Source: Legionella rubrilucens
Lineage (GTDB): Bacteria; Pseudomonadota; Gammaproteobacteria; Legionellales; Legionellaceae
NCBI RefSeq assembly: GCF_001468125.1
Contig: NZ_LNYT01000007.1
Location: 359,125 to 423,124, forward strand
DNA length: 64,000 bases
Direction: 5' to 3'
Within the stretch, counting starts at the first letter, position 1. The number at the start of each line of letters is the position of its first letter. The notes under the pieces are model-generated. The model saw nothing but the letters and a program-made list of their open reading frames with translations. It did not search any database and was not told the origin of the DNA. The position numbers were made by a program, and so were the translations under genes. Positions 1 through 9,629 of the stretch are shown piece by piece.

Positions 1-1703
1 TTGATTAGTTGAGAAATGAAGGCGGGCAAATCCTGCAATTTAATGGTGGAAATGGTCTCGCTGTTACGGGCCTTGTATTCTACCGATTCGTCCTGCAGGT
101 GGCGTTCACTGATGACCAAACGGTGCGGAATGCCAATTAAGTCGCTGTCGGCGAACAAAACGCCGGGCCGCTCGTTGCGGTCATCCAGTAAGACATCAAC
201 GCCTTTTGCCTTAAGATCCTCGTATAATTTTTCTGTGGTTTCACGAACCAGTTCGGAGCGGTTGGCATTGACTGGGATAAGGACCAGTTGGAAAGGAGCC
301 ATGGAGGGCGGCCAAATGATGCCGCGTTCATCATGGTGTTGTTCGATGGCAGCGGCGACCACACGGGATACGCCAAGCCCGTAACAGCCCATGATCATGG
401 TCTGTAATTGCCCTTCTTCATTCAATACGGCCGCTTTCATCGCTTTCGCGTATTTGTCACCCAACTGGAACACATGACCCACTTCAATGCCGCGGCAGGC
501 ACGCAGGCGGCCTTTACCATCGGGGCTTAAATCACCTTCCTTGACGTTGCGCAAATCAAACGTTTCGACTGACGCCGCATCACGCGCCCAGGAGGCATTG
601 AGGTAATGCTTGTCCGCATGATTCGCACCACAGGCAAACGAGGGGAGTGCAAACGCGTGATGATCGACAATGACTGGGATGGCAAGATTAACCGGTCCTA
701 AGGATCCAACCGGGGCTTTTAATTGTTTTTTAATGGTTTCATCATCAGCAAAGCGAAGCGGCGATTTAACCAGGGGGTGCTTGGCCGCCTTGATTTCATT
801 CAACTCATCATCGCCCCGTAACACCAGAGCCACCAGGGGATGGTCATGGCCTTCAACAATTAAGGTTTTTACCATTTCCTCCGGTTGAATGGCAAGCAGG
901 GCTGCCACGTCTTCGATGGTCTTTTTGCCCACGGTATCCACCAGGCGTAGGGCTTCTGTGTGCGTATGGCGTACAGGTTCGGGTGTTAAACTGGTCGCTT
1001 GTTCGACATTGGCTGCATAGTCGCTTTGATCACTGTAGAAAATTAAATCTTCACCGGAATCCGCAAGCACCTGGAATTCATGCGACGCGGAGCCGCCAAT
1101 GGCGCCGGTGTCGGCTTCTACAGCACGGTATTTCAAACCAAGCCGGTCAAAAATTCGGCAATAGGCAAAATACATGTCATCATAAGTCTGTTGCAAGGAT
1201 TCCTGCGTCAGGTGGAATGAATAGGCATCCTTCATGATGAATTCACGCGCGCGCATCACCCCGAATCGCGGCCTGATTTCATCGCGGAATTTGGTTTGAA
1301 TCTGGTAAAAGTTAACCGGTAACTGCTTGTAAGAGCGCAACTCGTTACGCATGATGTCCGTGATGACCTCTTCGTGTGTCGGGCCATAGCAATAATCCCG
1401 GCCATTGCTGTCTGTCATGGTTAACAGCAGGCCGCCAAAAGTATCCCATCGACCGGTTTCCTGCCAGAGCTCAGCCGGTTGAACGGCTGGCATCAATACT
1501 TCCATGGCCTTGCTGCGATTCATTTCTTCGCGCACAATCTGTTCAACCTTGCGCATGACTTTTAAACCAAGCGGCATCCAGGTATAGAGTCCTGATCCCA
1601 GTTTGCGGATGAGGCCGGCTCTAAGCATTAATTGATGAGAGACAATTTCTGCATCGTTCGGGGTTTCCCTTAGGGTGTTTAAAAACCATTGCGACACACG
1701 CAT
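1..1703 (-). CDS. proS: Prolyl-tRNA synthetase (3' end cut by window edge)
   Basis: Class II aminoacyl-tRNA synthetase that charges tRNA-Pro in the cytoplasm. The reverse strand reads open from ATG at 1703 to the window edge, 567 codons. That is almost the full length of bacterial ProS (about 570), so only the last codon or two and the stop are missing. Visible family features are the N-terminal segment [20 protein letters not shown], the motif 2 region [17 protein letters not shown], an inserted editing-type domain in the middle, and the C-terminal anticodon-binding domain ([11 protein letters not shown] onward). AGGAG lies 8 nt before the ATG. It is divergent from the LysR gene across 80 bp. 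A TATAAT-like hexamer (1739-1744, minus strand) sits in that gap. Confidence 0.96.
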   Translation of the reverse strand, partial: MRVSQWFLNTLRETPNDAEIVSHQLMLRAGLIRKLGSGLYTWMPLGLKVMRKVEQIVREEMNRSKAMEVLMPAVQPAELWQETGRWDTFGGLLLTMTDSNGRDYCYGPTHEEVITDIMRNELRSYKQLPVNFYQIQTKFRDEIRPRFGVMRAREFIMKDAYSFHLTQESLQQTYDDMYFAYCRIFDRLGLKYRAVEADTGAIGGSASHEFQVLADSGEDLIFYSDQSDYAANVEQATSLTPEPVRHTHTEALRLVDTVGKKTIEDVAALLAIQPEEMVKTLIVEGHDHPLVALVLRGDDELNEIKAAKHPLVKSPLRFADDETIKKQLKAPVGSLGPVNLAIPVIVDHHAFALPSFACGANHADKHYLNASWARDAASVETFDLRNVKEGDLSPDGKGRLRACRGIEVGHVFQLGDKYAKAMKAAVLNEEGQLQTMIMGCYGLGVSRVVAAAIEQHHDERGIIWPPSMAPFQLVLIPVNANRSELVRETTEKLYEDLKAKGVDVLLDDRNERPGVLFADSDLIGIPHRLVISERHLQDESVEYKARNSETISTIKLQDLPAFISQLI

Positions 1704-1783
1704 AGCAACTCCTGATGACGATTAATTTAAAAACGGTCATTATATACTCCCACAGGCAATAACCCTAGCCACGGAGAAAATGA

Positions 1784-2665
1784 ATGAACACCCTACTGCT
1801 AATGCAGACTTTTTGCAAGGTGGCCGATTACCGAAGCTTTCATGCGGCGGCCAAGGCGCTGGGTATTTCGCCTGCGGCAGTCAGTAAACAGATTACCTCG
1901 CTCGAAGACACCCTGGGTGTGACCCTGTTTGAGCGCACCACGCGTAAAGTGGCCTTAACAGTCATCGGGGAAGCGTATTATGCTGAGGTGCAGGCTGTTC
2001 TTCTGGCGTTTGAGCAATCCAATAGCCTGATTGCCGGATTCAAATCACAGCCAGAGGGATTACTGCGGGTCATGAGTTCGCGCTATTTTGCCGAGCGCAT
2101 TATTTTACCCCGTATGCCGTCGTTCAGTCAGCAATACCCCAACGTGCGTCTTGATCTGCAGATTGCGGAAGAAGTACCGCATTTGCTTCAGGAAGGCCTG
2201 GACGTGGTGTTTGGCATGTCAACCGCGGTCGCCTCCAATGCGGTGCAGAAAAAAATCACCACCACACGTTATGTGTTGTGCGCTTCACCGGATTACTTAC
2301 AGCGATACGGCTATCCGAAGCGGATTGAGGATTTAAAGCCACATCGTTTTATTACCCATAAAATGAGGACGCCGAATGGCAGTTGGACTTTTCCGGGCGG
2401 CGAAACCGTGGTTTTTGAACCGGCCGTGTACGTGAATGACGCGGCCACCATGGCGGCTTTAGCAGTGAGCGGGATGGGTCTTGCGTTTTTGCATCATTAT
2501 CAGGTGGCTCAACAGTTGGCAGACGGGCAGTTGCTTGAGGTATTGCCTGAGCAGAGGCTGCCCGTTATCCCGGTTTTTCTTTTTTATCATCCCGGACGCT
2601 TTCTTAATCCCAAGATTAAGTCGTGGGTTGAGGCGATGACTCGTGATGTTCCTGCGTTTCTCTAG
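1784..2665 (+). CDS. LysR-family transcriptional regulator
   Basis: DNA-binding regulator of 293 residues, the usual LysR length. Residues ~5-60 form the winged helix-turn-helix (ALGISPAAVSKQITSLEDTL, followed by LFERTTRKVALT). Residues ~90-290 form the periplasmic-binding-like effector domain. The short acidic linker and the FxRTTR wing match the CrgA/AaeR-type branch, but the ligand and targets cannot be read from sequence. Its last 50 bp overlap the 3' end of the transporter/carbonic anhydrase gene on the other strand. LysR proteins often regulate a divergent neighbour. Here the divergent gene is proS, an unlikely target, so the regulon is open. Confidence 0.9.
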   Translation: MNTLLLMQTFCKVADYRSFHAAAKALGISPAAVSKQITSLEDTLGVTLFERTTRKVALTVIGEAYYAEVQAVLLAFEQSNSLIAGFKSQPEGLLRVMSSRYFAERIILPRMPSFSQQYPNVRLDLQIAEEVPHLLQEGLDVVFGMSTAVASNAVQKKITTTRYVLCASPDYLQRYGYPKRIEDLKPHRFITHKMRTPNGSWTFPGGETVVFEPAVYVNDAATMAALAVSGMGLAFLHHYQVAQQLADGQLLEVLPEQRLPVIPVFLFYHPGRFLNPKIKSWVEAMTRDVPAFL

Positions 2666-4991
2666 CATGGACCGTCTCCGCATCGTCAAGCAGTTTTTTG
2701 ATTTTTTCGCCAAGAACGGGACCTGACTTGTGGCTGAGCTGCAATAATTCAGTACCAAAATCGTCAAATTGTACCCGACCGCTTTCCACATCATACACAG
2801 CGCCAATCAGAGCGATGCTGTTTTCATCAATCATGCTGTGCAGGATGTCGCTGCGGGTGTAGACCTGTTGCAGGGTATTGGCAATGTTTAACGCCGTCAC
2901 GTGCCTCACAAATTCACCGTTCTGTCCATTTCGCTGTTCGCGGGTAACCGATTCTGCCTCCACAGCGGGTTTGATTTTATCGAGTAATTCAGTGATATGG
3001 CCTTTTTTAACACCATCGCAGGCGGACTGAATTGCGCCGCAGCGGGTATGGCCCAGTACGACAATGAGTTTTGCACCCACAACATTACAGGCGTATTCCA
3101 TGCTGGCTAAAATATCATTATTAATGACATTGCCGGCAATGCGAATACAGAACAAGTCGCCAAAGCTCATGTCAAAAATGGTTTCCACCGGAACGCGTGA
3201 ATCAATGCACCCAAGAACGACGGCAATGGGATGCTGGGTCTTGGCTGTGTATTGGATATCAATCTTAGTGGTCCGATGAATGCGGGTATCGCTTAAGAAA
3301 CGCTGATTTCCTTCCCGCAACACCACCAGAACTTCGGCCGGAGAAAGGTTGCTTTGCACGTCATAGGTGGTGACATTAATAAAATCAATGTAATTATGAA
3401 TGTCGTAATGATCTTTAAAGCCGGTCAAATTCAGGGAGATTTGCTTTAAAGGAGCCTGTTCCTGTTGAAATTCCTTGATGAGCTCGATGATTTCCTTGTC
3501 GATGTAGGTGGAATGACGGGCATCAATAATCAATTGTGAATTGCGTGGAATGGAGCCTAATTCGGCAATCAGCGAGGCTTTGTTCAGGAAGCTTATCTGC
3601 TGGGGCAGTATAAGACGGCTGGTGACGCCATTGGGGTAAAATTCCTTAACGATGTCAAGGCGTGCCTGGCTGTTGGATTTGAGAATGTAATAAAGACTCA
3701 CTGCCAGCCCGATCATGATACCGGCCAGCAGGTTGAACACCACAATACTGAACACGGTGGCAATAAACGGTATGAATCGGTCCATTCCCTGAGCATATAT
3801 CTGACGATAGATGGCTGGTTTGGTTAATTTATAACCGGTAAAAATCAGAATTACGGCCAGCGACGACAAGGGTATTTTGTTGAGTAATTCCGGGATTAAC
3901 ACGACAGCAAAAAGAAGGAAAAAGCCGTGAAAAATGGTGGACAATTTCGAGCGGGCGCCCGCTTGAATGTTAACCGATGTTCGGACAATAACGGAAGTCA
4001 CCGGGATGCCGCCCACAAGGCCTGCGACTAAATTTCCGGCGCCCTGGGCAATCAATTCCTGATCCTTGGAACAATAACGGTGTTTTTTATCCAGCCTTTC
4101 CCCGGCTTTGACGTTCAAAAGACTTTCCAGAGACGCGACGGTGGCGATGACAAAGGCATACAGATAGACTTTGGGGTTTTTCCATGCCGTCCAGTCAGGA
4201 AAAGTAAACTGGCTGAAGAGGTTCGTGTAGCCGTTAGTATGAGGGATGTTAACCAGGTGCGGGTTATCCTGCACCAAGGATGACTGGGTGAGATTGAACA
4301 ATTCATTAATGAGAATACCGGCGGCCACGACAATAATCGGTGCGGGTACATTTTGCAGTAACTTAAGTTTTGTCTTATCGAAAAAAATCAGAATGGCAAA
4401 GGAAATTAAGGAAATAAGACAGGCCCCGTAATTAATGTGATAGGACAAGTCGTAAAACGGATTTAAATTAAAGCCTTCGGTGGTTTCAAGCAGGTGTGCC
4501 TTCAACTCAGTCAAGTCCGTGGAGTGGGTAAAGGTTAAGGGCAGTTGCTTGATGATGAGCAGAATACCAATGGCACACAACAAGCCCTGCACGACATTGG
4601 AGGGCACATAATCCGCGACGAGACCGGCGCGCAGACCGCCAACGATGATTTGTAAAATCCCGGCTAAGGTCAAGGCCAGAAGAAAGGTATTAAAATCGCC
4701 CAGTTGCGAAATAGCCGTCAAGACGACAGCGGCCATACCGGCAGCCGGTCCGCTGACGCTCACCTGCGAGCCGCTTAAAGAGCCGACGACAATACCGCCG
4801 ATGATGCCGCTTAAAATACCGGAAAAAAGAGGGGCTCCTGAAGCCAATGCAATCCCCAGACATAAGGGAACCGCTACCAGAAAGACAACAATCGCAGCAA
4901 CAAAATCAAACTTGAGATGTCTGCTTTTATACACGCGTAACTTGCGCAGGCCGTTTGTCATTGCTTCAGTCATATGCTTGAACCTCGTCAA
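2616..4991 (-). CDS. SulP anion transporter fused to beta-carbonic anhydrase
   Basis: A 791-residue three-part protein. Residues ~25-420 are a SulP/SLC26 membrane domain with about ten to twelve hydrophobic spans. Residues ~450-545 are a STAS-like cytoplasmic domain. Residues ~555-770 are a beta-carbonic anhydrase. The zinc-site motifs of the enzyme are intact: CxDSR near residue 595 and HxxC near 648 (GHTRCGA). Established knowledge: such fusions couple CO2/bicarbonate interconversion to anion uptake, and BicA-type SulP proteins carry bicarbonate. Inference: this one imports or exports bicarbonate. Sulfate or another anion remains possible. The ATG at 4991 begins a cytoplasmic tail before the first span. 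A later Met (residue 7 or 11) could also serve. The 3' end overlaps the LysR gene tail-to-tail. Confidence 0.9.
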   Translation of the reverse strand: MTRFKHMTEAMTNGLRKLRVYKSRHLKFDFVAAIVVFLVAVPLCLGIALASGAPLFSGILSGIIGGIVVGSLSGSQVSVSGPAAGMAAVVLTAISQLGDFNTFLLALTLAGILQIIVGGLRAGLVADYVPSNVVQGLLCAIGILLIIKQLPLTFTHSTDLTELKAHLLETTEGFNLNPFYDLSYHINYGACLISLISFAILIFFDKTKLKLLQNVPAPIIVVAAGILINELFNLTQSSLVQDNPHLVNIPHTNGYTNLFSQFTFPDWTAWKNPKVYLYAFVIATVASLESLLNVKAGERLDKKHRYCSKDQELIAQGAGNLVAGLVGGIPVTSVIVRTSVNIQAGARSKLSTIFHGFFLLFAVVLIPELLNKIPLSSLAVILIFTGYKLTKPAIYRQIYAQGMDRFIPFIATVFSIVVFNLLAGIMIGLAVSLYYILKSNSQARLDIVKEFYPNGVTSRLILPQQISFLNKASLIAELGSIPRNSQLIIDARHSTYIDKEIIELIKEFQQEQAPLKQISLNLTGFKDHYDIHNYIDFINVTTYDVQSNLSPAEVLVVLREGNQRFLSDTRIHRTTKIDIQYTAKTQHPIAVVLGCIDSRVPVETIFDMSFGDLFCIRIAGNVINNDILASMEYACNVVGAKLIVVLGHTRCGAIQSACDGVKKGHITELLDKIKPAVEAESVTREQRNGQNGEFVRHVTALNIANTLQQVYTRSDILHSMIDENSIALIGAVYDVESGRVQFDDFGTELLQLSHKSGPVLGEKIKKLLDDAETVHARETQEHHESSPQPTT

Positions 4992-5013
4992 ATTAACCCA
5001 AAATAATTCGAAG

Positions 5014-5055
5014 TGTATAATTAAAGAACTTTACAGTAAAGAAAAATTTCTTTAC
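5014..5055 (-). promoter_or_regulatory. Candidate promoter and operator dyads upstream of the SulP/CA gene
   Basis: On the minus strand, TTTACT (5040-5035) and TATACA (5019-5014), 15 bp apart, form a plausible though short-spaced sigma-70 promoter for the gene starting at 4991. The -35 element lies inside a perfect inverted repeat, GTAAAGAAA / TTTCTTTAC (5036-5044 and 5047-5055, 2 bp between). A further CTTTAC half-site lies just outside it, so three half-sites of the same hexamer sit in about 27 bp. This arrangement suggests a repressor or activator site. The protein is unknown. Confidence 0.4.
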
Positions 5056-5109
5056 AAAAGAATAATACTTCAATCAACAGGTTACAGGGAAAAGCAACGA
5101 TTGTCATGC

Positions 5110-5973
5110 TTAAAGCATTGTTTCAACCTGTTCTTCGTGCGCGAGTTCATCATGCGAAAAAACAGCCTCTGCTTCCCTGACGATGTCAGTGACTAATTCT
5201 TTCTCCAGGGTTTTAAACTGCCATAAATCCTGATCCATCAGCTGGCTGGGCTTGATGCTTTGCAGGGCATGCAGAATATTACTGGGTACTTTGGGGTTCT
5301 CTTCAGCCAGCTCATCAATAAGTCTGCCTACCCGTTTGCGCATTAAATTTTCCTGGGAGCCGCACAGGTTGCAGGGGATAATGGGGTAAGCCTGTTCTCT
5401 GGCAAAGGTAATGATGTCGCGTTCCTGAACATAACAGAGGGGACGGATAACGATGTGTTTTTTATTGTCGCTCAATAATTTGGGCGGCATGGAGCGTGTA
5501 TCGCCATTGTAAAGAATGGACATCAGCAAGGTGCGGATTAAATCATCACGATGATGGCCGAGAGCAATTTTGGTATAACCATGCTCTTCGGCGTAACGGT
5601 AGATAATTCCTCGTCTTAAACGCGAACACAGTGAACAATAGGTTTTTCCTTCAGGTATTTTTTCCTTGACGATGCTGTAAGTGTCGCGGGTAAGGATTTC
5701 ATGCGGAATGTTTCTGTCAGCGAGCCATTGGCGAAGGCGGCTGTCATCCCAGCCGGGCTGGGCCTGATCAAGCGTAAACGCGAAGACATCGAATTTATTG
5801 TTCGAGCGTTTGCGCAGGGCATGCAGCAACGTCAGCAGGGTGAAGGAATCTTTACCGCCCGAGAGGCAAACCATCACGCGATCGCCGCGTTGAATCATAT
5901 TAAAATCAGCAATAGCCTTGCCGGTGTAATGCAATAATTTTTTTTCAACTTGAGAAGGGGTGGTGGACATCAT
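5110..5973 (-). CDS. ttcA: tRNA 2-thiocytidine synthetase TtcA
   Basis: Adenylates and thiolates C32 of certain tRNAs, using ATP and an iron-sulfur cluster in the cytoplasm. The 287-residue protein has the PP-loop SGGKDS at residues 38-43 and the two cysteine pairs of TtcA, CSLC (113-116) and CNLC (201-204). The length is slightly under the E. coli protein (311). The gene starts with two consecutive Met codons. The first has AGG seven bases upstream and is kept. It follows tolC on the same strand by 19 bp, so it is probably the last gene of a pcm-like/tolC/ttcA transcript. Its C-terminus is acidic and not conserved in length. Confidence 0.95.
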   Translation of the reverse strand: MMSTTPSQVEKKLLHYTGKAIADFNMIQRGDRVMVCLSGGKDSFTLLTLLHALRKRSNNKFDVFAFTLDQAQPGWDDSRLRQWLADRNIPHEILTRDTYSIVKEKIPEGKTYCSLCSRLRRGIIYRYAEEHGYTKIALGHHRDDLIRTLLMSILYNGDTRSMPPKLLSDNKKHIVIRPLCYVQERDIITFAREQAYPIIPCNLCGSQENLMRKRVGRLIDELAEENPKVPSNILHALQSIKPSQLMDQDLWQFKTLEKELVTDIVREAEAVFSHDELAHEEQVETML

Positions 5974-5992
5974 TTAACAACCTAATAATAAA

Positions 5993-7366
5993 CTAATGGC
6001 GGGTATCCGGAACCGATTGCGACGGCGGGAAACCGGCAACCCGTGGCGTGGAAAGCCAGGAATTGATTTCCTCCAGATCATTCACATTCAGTGTTCCGGC
6101 CAGGTACTTAAGCTGCAGCATGGCATTGATCAGATTGTATTGATCGCGGGCTAATTGTTCCTGGGCTTCGAACAGGCGTTGTTGGGCGTTAACGACGTCC
6201 ACCATGGTCCTTGTTCCTACCTGGAATTGGGCTTCGGTACTTTCCAGAGAATTCTGTTGAGATATCACAGTCTGGCGGTCAGCCTTTACCTTGCTGATGC
6301 CATCGACAATGGTGTTAAAGGCAATGCGGCTGTTGACCACGACATCACGGTAAGTCTGCTCCAGTTGTTCACTGGAGGTTTGATAATCGTACTGAGCCTG
6401 ACGGGTTTGCGATTGAACCAGACCGCCTTGAAAAACAGGAAAATTCAATGCCAGGGCGACATTGGCTGACGTTTGGCGTTGCGGTACGAAGAAAGAAGTC
6501 GAGCCGCCGGTATTATGGGTTTGGGCTGCATTGCTTTGAATCGCGAGGGTAGGCCAGGCGCCTGCTGCATTCACCCGGATGTTTTCATGGGCAGCCTGTA
6601 GGCCGAATTTGGCAGAAAAGAGCCGGTAATTCTGTTTGAGGCCGGTATCTACCCATTCATCGACATTGTCAGGTTCCGGTCTTATCAAGGGAATGCGGCT
6701 GTCGCGCAGAGGAGCTAAAAATTCATACACGTGGTTGGTTAATTTCCGCAGGTTCTCGTTCTGGTTAATCTGGTTGTTGCGTGCCGAAATGACTTCGGCA
6801 ACGGACTGGTCGTAAGCGGCTTTGGCTTCATAGACGGAGGTAATGGCATCAAGACCCACTTTAAACCGTTGCTCCGCCTGCTCAAGCTGGCGTTTGTTGG
6901 CGCGCTTTTTGGCTTCAGCAAAATTCAGCGTGTCCTTGGCAAACAGGACATCAAAATAGGCTTTGGCCGTACGTACAATCAGGTCCTGTGCTGCATCATT
7001 AAAGGTGGCCTGCGCCGCTTTAACAGACGCTTTGGCCTGTTGCACACGAGACCAGGCCTGATAATTGAATACCGCCTGGGAGGCCGTTACCGTCCATTGA
7101 TTGCTGTTAAAGGTTTCCTGAATGCGGGTCACTGTGGCCACATCCTGTACGTTTCTGCCCGTCGTACCGCCAACAGTGACCTGAGGATACAACGCGGCGC
7201 GTGCCTGCGGAATGGCCTCGCTGCTGGACATGTATGTACTGTATGCTTCTTTAAAGGTTGGATCATTCTCCAGAGCTTGTTGGTAGATATCCATCAAATC
7301 CGTGGCGTGAACGGATTGAGCGATACCGGTAACCAACGTAAAGCATAAAAGTAATTTTTTCTTCAT
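5993..7366 (-). CDS. tolC: TolC-family outer membrane channel
   Basis: Outer membrane/periplasmic tunnel protein for type I secretion and tripartite efflux pumps. It has 457 residues with a clear signal peptide (first 21 residues, ending SVHA) and two repeats of the outer membrane efflux domain, each rich in alternating heptads (for example NLRKLTNH and the NAQQRLFEAQEQLARDQYNL region). AGGA precedes the ATG. It lies 12 bp after the methyltransferase-like gene and 19 bp before ttcA. The RND pump and adaptor at 31-35.6 kb have no outer membrane partner beside them. This TolC is a natural candidate, though that is inference. Confidence 0.94.
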   Translation of the reverse strand: MKKKLLLCFTLVTGIAQSVHATDLMDIYQQALENDPTFKEAYSTYMSSSEAIPQARAALYPQVTVGGTTGRNVQDVATVTRIQETFNSNQWTVTASQAVFNYQAWSRVQQAKASVKAAQATFNDAAQDLIVRTAKAYFDVLFAKDTLNFAEAKKRANKRQLEQAEQRFKVGLDAITSVYEAKAAYDQSVAEVISARNNQINQNENLRKLTNHVYEFLAPLRDSRIPLIRPEPDNVDEWVDTGLKQNYRLFSAKFGLQAAHENIRVNAAGAWPTLAIQSNAAQTHNTGGSTSFFVPQRQTSANVALALNFPVFQGGLVQSQTRQAQYDYQTSSEQLEQTYRDVVVNSRIAFNTIVDGISKVKADRQTVISQQNSLESTEAQFQVGTRTMVDVVNAQQRLFEAQEQLARDQYNLINAMLQLKYLAGTLNVNDLEEINSWLSTPRVAGFPPSQSVPDTRH

Positions 7367-7378
7367 GCGTTCAGCGTC

Positions 7379-8032
7379 CTAGAAAACAAATTCTTTAGGT
7401 TTTAATTTGTCAATTAATGGCGGAAGATTGGTTTCAAACAATAACCGATCCGACCAGTTGCCCTGATGATCCAGCGTGTACAGGCGACCCTGCATAACCG
7501 GAGCCCGGCCAACAATGGCAAAGAGTTTCCCGCCGGGTAACACCTGGAGGCGATGCGTTTCGGTTACCGCGTCCACGGCACCGGTCAGCAGGACAACGTC
7601 GTATGGGGCTTTATCCAGCCAGCCGCGGCAGCCATCGCCGGTGATGAGTTCAACATTAGGGCAATGGTATTTTTCGAGTTTTGCGCGGGCGTCGTTAGTG
7701 AAATCGGCATAATAATCCACACTGATAACCTTCTGGCAAAGTCGGCTTAACAGCGCTGTAAAGTATCCGGAACCTGTTCCCACTTCCAGGACAGTTTCGT
7801 GGCCATCCAGGGCCAGTGCCTGCAGCAGGGTACCTTCTTCCAGCGGGGTCATCATTTTTTGCCCGTGAGCCAGTGGTATCTGCATATCGGAATAGGCGAA
7901 TTCTTTCATCGCTGGCGGCACAAATTCGTGTCGCGGAAACATGTCAAAAAGATCGAGAATGGCTTCTTCAAGGACGTCGCCCGTGCGAAGCTGCTGTTTG
8001 ACCATATTAATTTGTGCGTTTTGGCTGCTCAT
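7379..8032 (-). CDS. pcm: Protein-L-isoaspartate O-methyltransferase family protein
   Basis: SAM-dependent methyltransferase of the PCMT family, 217 residues, cytoplasmic. The N-terminal QLR...PRHEFVP block (residues ~14-40) and the SAM-binding loop EVGTGSGY (83-90) identify it. The classical GQTISQP substrate-site motif is replaced by GQKMMTP (57-63), so true isoaspartate repair activity is uncertain. Proteins of this divergent branch often sit beside tolC, as here, and may act in the envelope-export context. The gap to tolC is 12 bp. It is probably the first gene of the operon. Confidence 0.82.
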   Translation of the reverse strand: MSSQNAQINMVKQQLRTGDVLEEAILDLFDMFPRHEFVPPAMKEFAYSDMQIPLAHGQKMMTPLEEGTLLQALALDGHETVLEVGTGSGYFTALLSRLCQKVISVDYYADFTNDARAKLEKYHCPNVELITGDGCRGWLDKAPYDVVLLTGAVDAVTETHRLQVLPGGKLFAIVGRAPVMQGRLYTLDHQGNWSDRLLFETNLPPLIDKLKPKEFVF

Positions 8033-8409
8033 CAGTACTTACCATTACCTTAGCTGTTTAGGTTAAAGCGTTGCGGACATTTTAGCAAGAATTGCGGCAA
8101 GGTGCGATGGTTCAAGTGTCTATTTGAATTATTAAGTAGTTTTTAGCATTAGACCAGAATGTATCCTCATTGATACTATTAAAAATAAAAATGAAACAGG
8201 CAGATTACAGACTTAAGGCTACATCCTTTTAATTGACTGGAGAATGCGGCATGTCTGGACAAGGCGGTTAAACGGCCTGGGTTAGACGGTTTAAGGTAAC
8301 CGTTTTAACAGGAATCCGTGTTGTTTAAGACTGAATTCCGCATGATTTCATGGTGAATTTGTCTAAAATTTGCTATCATTTCTCAATTTTTTAAACCTGG
8401 GAGAGTGTT
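8033..8409. other. 377-bp intergenic region with a dyad and the probable kbl promoter
   Basis: No coding potential was seen between the divergent pcm-like gene and kbl. An inverted repeat ACGGTT-TAAGGT-AACCGT lies at 8286-8303. It is flanked by further TTAAAC/GTTTAA half-sites and could be an operator. An extended -10 (TGCTATCAT, 8371-8379) lies about 30 bp before the kbl start codon, without a good -35. A weaker 5-bp hairpin (GTATC/GATAC) lies near 8161-8176. The region is A/T-rich compared with the genes. Confidence 0.4.
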
Positions 8410-9594
8410 GTGCTTGAACAATTTACTGAATACCTGCAATCCGAGCTTGATACGCTTAAAAAAGAAGGTTTGTACAAATCAGAACGTGTGATCAGCAGTC
8501 AACAGCAGGCAGCCGTTGAAGTACAAGACAGAGAAGTCATTAATTTATGTGCCAACAATTACCTGGGGTTGGCCAATCATCCGCACTTGATAGCCGAAGG
8601 TCAAAAGGCTCTGGAAAAATACGGCTACGGCATGGCCTCTGTTCGTTTTATCTGCGGCACTCAAACCCCGCATAAACAACTGGAGCACGCCATCAGCCAT
8701 TTTCTTGGCAAGGAAGACACTATTCTTTATTTTTCCTGTTTTGATGCCAATACCGGCTTGTTTGAAACCCTGCTTGGCCCGGAAGATGCCATCATCAGCG
8801 ACGCCTTGAATCATGCCAGCATCATCGATGGCATTCGTTTATGCAAGGCTGCGCGCTACCGCTATGAAAACAACGACATGCGCGATCTGGAAGCCAAACT
8901 GATTGAAGCCAAAAATGCACGTTTCCGCCTGATTGCGACGGACGGGGTCTTTTCAATGGATGGCATTATTGCCAATCTGCAAGCCATCTGTGAGCTGGCG
9001 GATCGTTACGATGCCATGGTGATGGTCGACGATTCCCATGCCGTCGGTTTCATGGGCGACACTGGGCGCGGCACGCCGGAATATTGCGGTGTGGCTGATC
9101 GAATCGACATTGTCACCGGTACGCTCGGAAAAGCCTTGGGCGGCGCGTCCGGCGGGTACACCAGCGCGAATGCGGTCATTGTTGACTGGCTGCGCCAGCG
9201 CTCACGACCGTACCTGTTTTCCAATACCCTGGCGCCAGTCATTGCCGATACGTCCATCAAGGTACTGGAACTGCTCTCGGCCAATCAGGATTTAGCCAAC
9301 AAGCTAAAACGTAACGCCCGCTATTTCCGTGACGGAATGAGTCAGCTTGGCTTTACTCTGGTACCTGGCGAACACCCCATTATCCCGGTCATGCTGGGCG
9401 ATGCCGCCTTGGCGGGTGAGATGGCTGCACGCCTGCTTAAGGAAGGCATTTATGTCGTGGGCTTTTCTTACCCAGTAGTGCCGAAAGGCAAAGCAAGAAT
9501 CCGTACCCAAATGTCCGCAGCCCATGACATCGCCCATCTGGATAAAGCCATCGAAGCGTTTGGAAAGGTGGGGAAGGAATTAGGGGTTATTTAA
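8410..9594 (+). CDS. kbl: Glycine C-acetyltransferase (2-amino-3-ketobutyrate CoA ligase)
   Basis: PLP enzyme that splits 2-amino-3-ketobutyrate with CoA to glycine and acetyl-CoA, the second step of threonine breakdown. It has 394 residues, full length for Kbl. The PLP lysine is K241 in [12 protein letters not shown]. The alpha-oxoamine synthase signature [11 protein letters not shown] is near the N-terminus. The start is GTG at 8410 with GGGAG seven bases upstream; no ATG fits the family N-terminus. tdh follows after 35 bp and makes the substrate, so the two genes form the threonine dehydrogenase pathway. Confidence 0.96.
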   Translation: MLEQFTEYLQSELDTLKKEGLYKSERVISSQQQAAVEVQDREVINLCANNYLGLANHPHLIAEGQKALEKYGYGMASVRFICGTQTPHKQLEHAISHFLGKEDTILYFSCFDANTGLFETLLGPEDAIISDALNHASIIDGIRLCKAARYRYENNDMRDLEAKLIEAKNARFRLIATDGVFSMDGIIANLQAICELADRYDAMVMVDDSHAVGFMGDTGRGTPEYCGVADRIDIVTGTLGKALGGASGGYTSANAVIVDWLRQRSRPYLFSNTLAPVIADTSIKVLELLSANQDLANKLKRNARYFRDGMSQLGFTLVPGEHPIIPVMLGDAALAGEMAARLLKEGIYVVGFSYPVVPKGKARIRTQMSAAHDIAHLDKAIEAFGKVGKELGVI

Positions 9595-9629
9595 TCAGTT
9601 AGTGTTGTTAACGCATTAGGTGGAAGTCG

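Noticed and set aside
4645-5196. Long plus-strand frame opposite the SulP/CA gene start
   Set aside because: Its codons mirror the transporter gene and run through its promoter; it is a shadow frame.
8209-8222. The 14-mer AGACTTAAGGCTAC, also found at 28789-28802, both upstream of PLP-enzyme genes
   Set aside because: Several 14-bp matches are expected by chance in 64 kb, and the two sites lie at different distances from their start codons.
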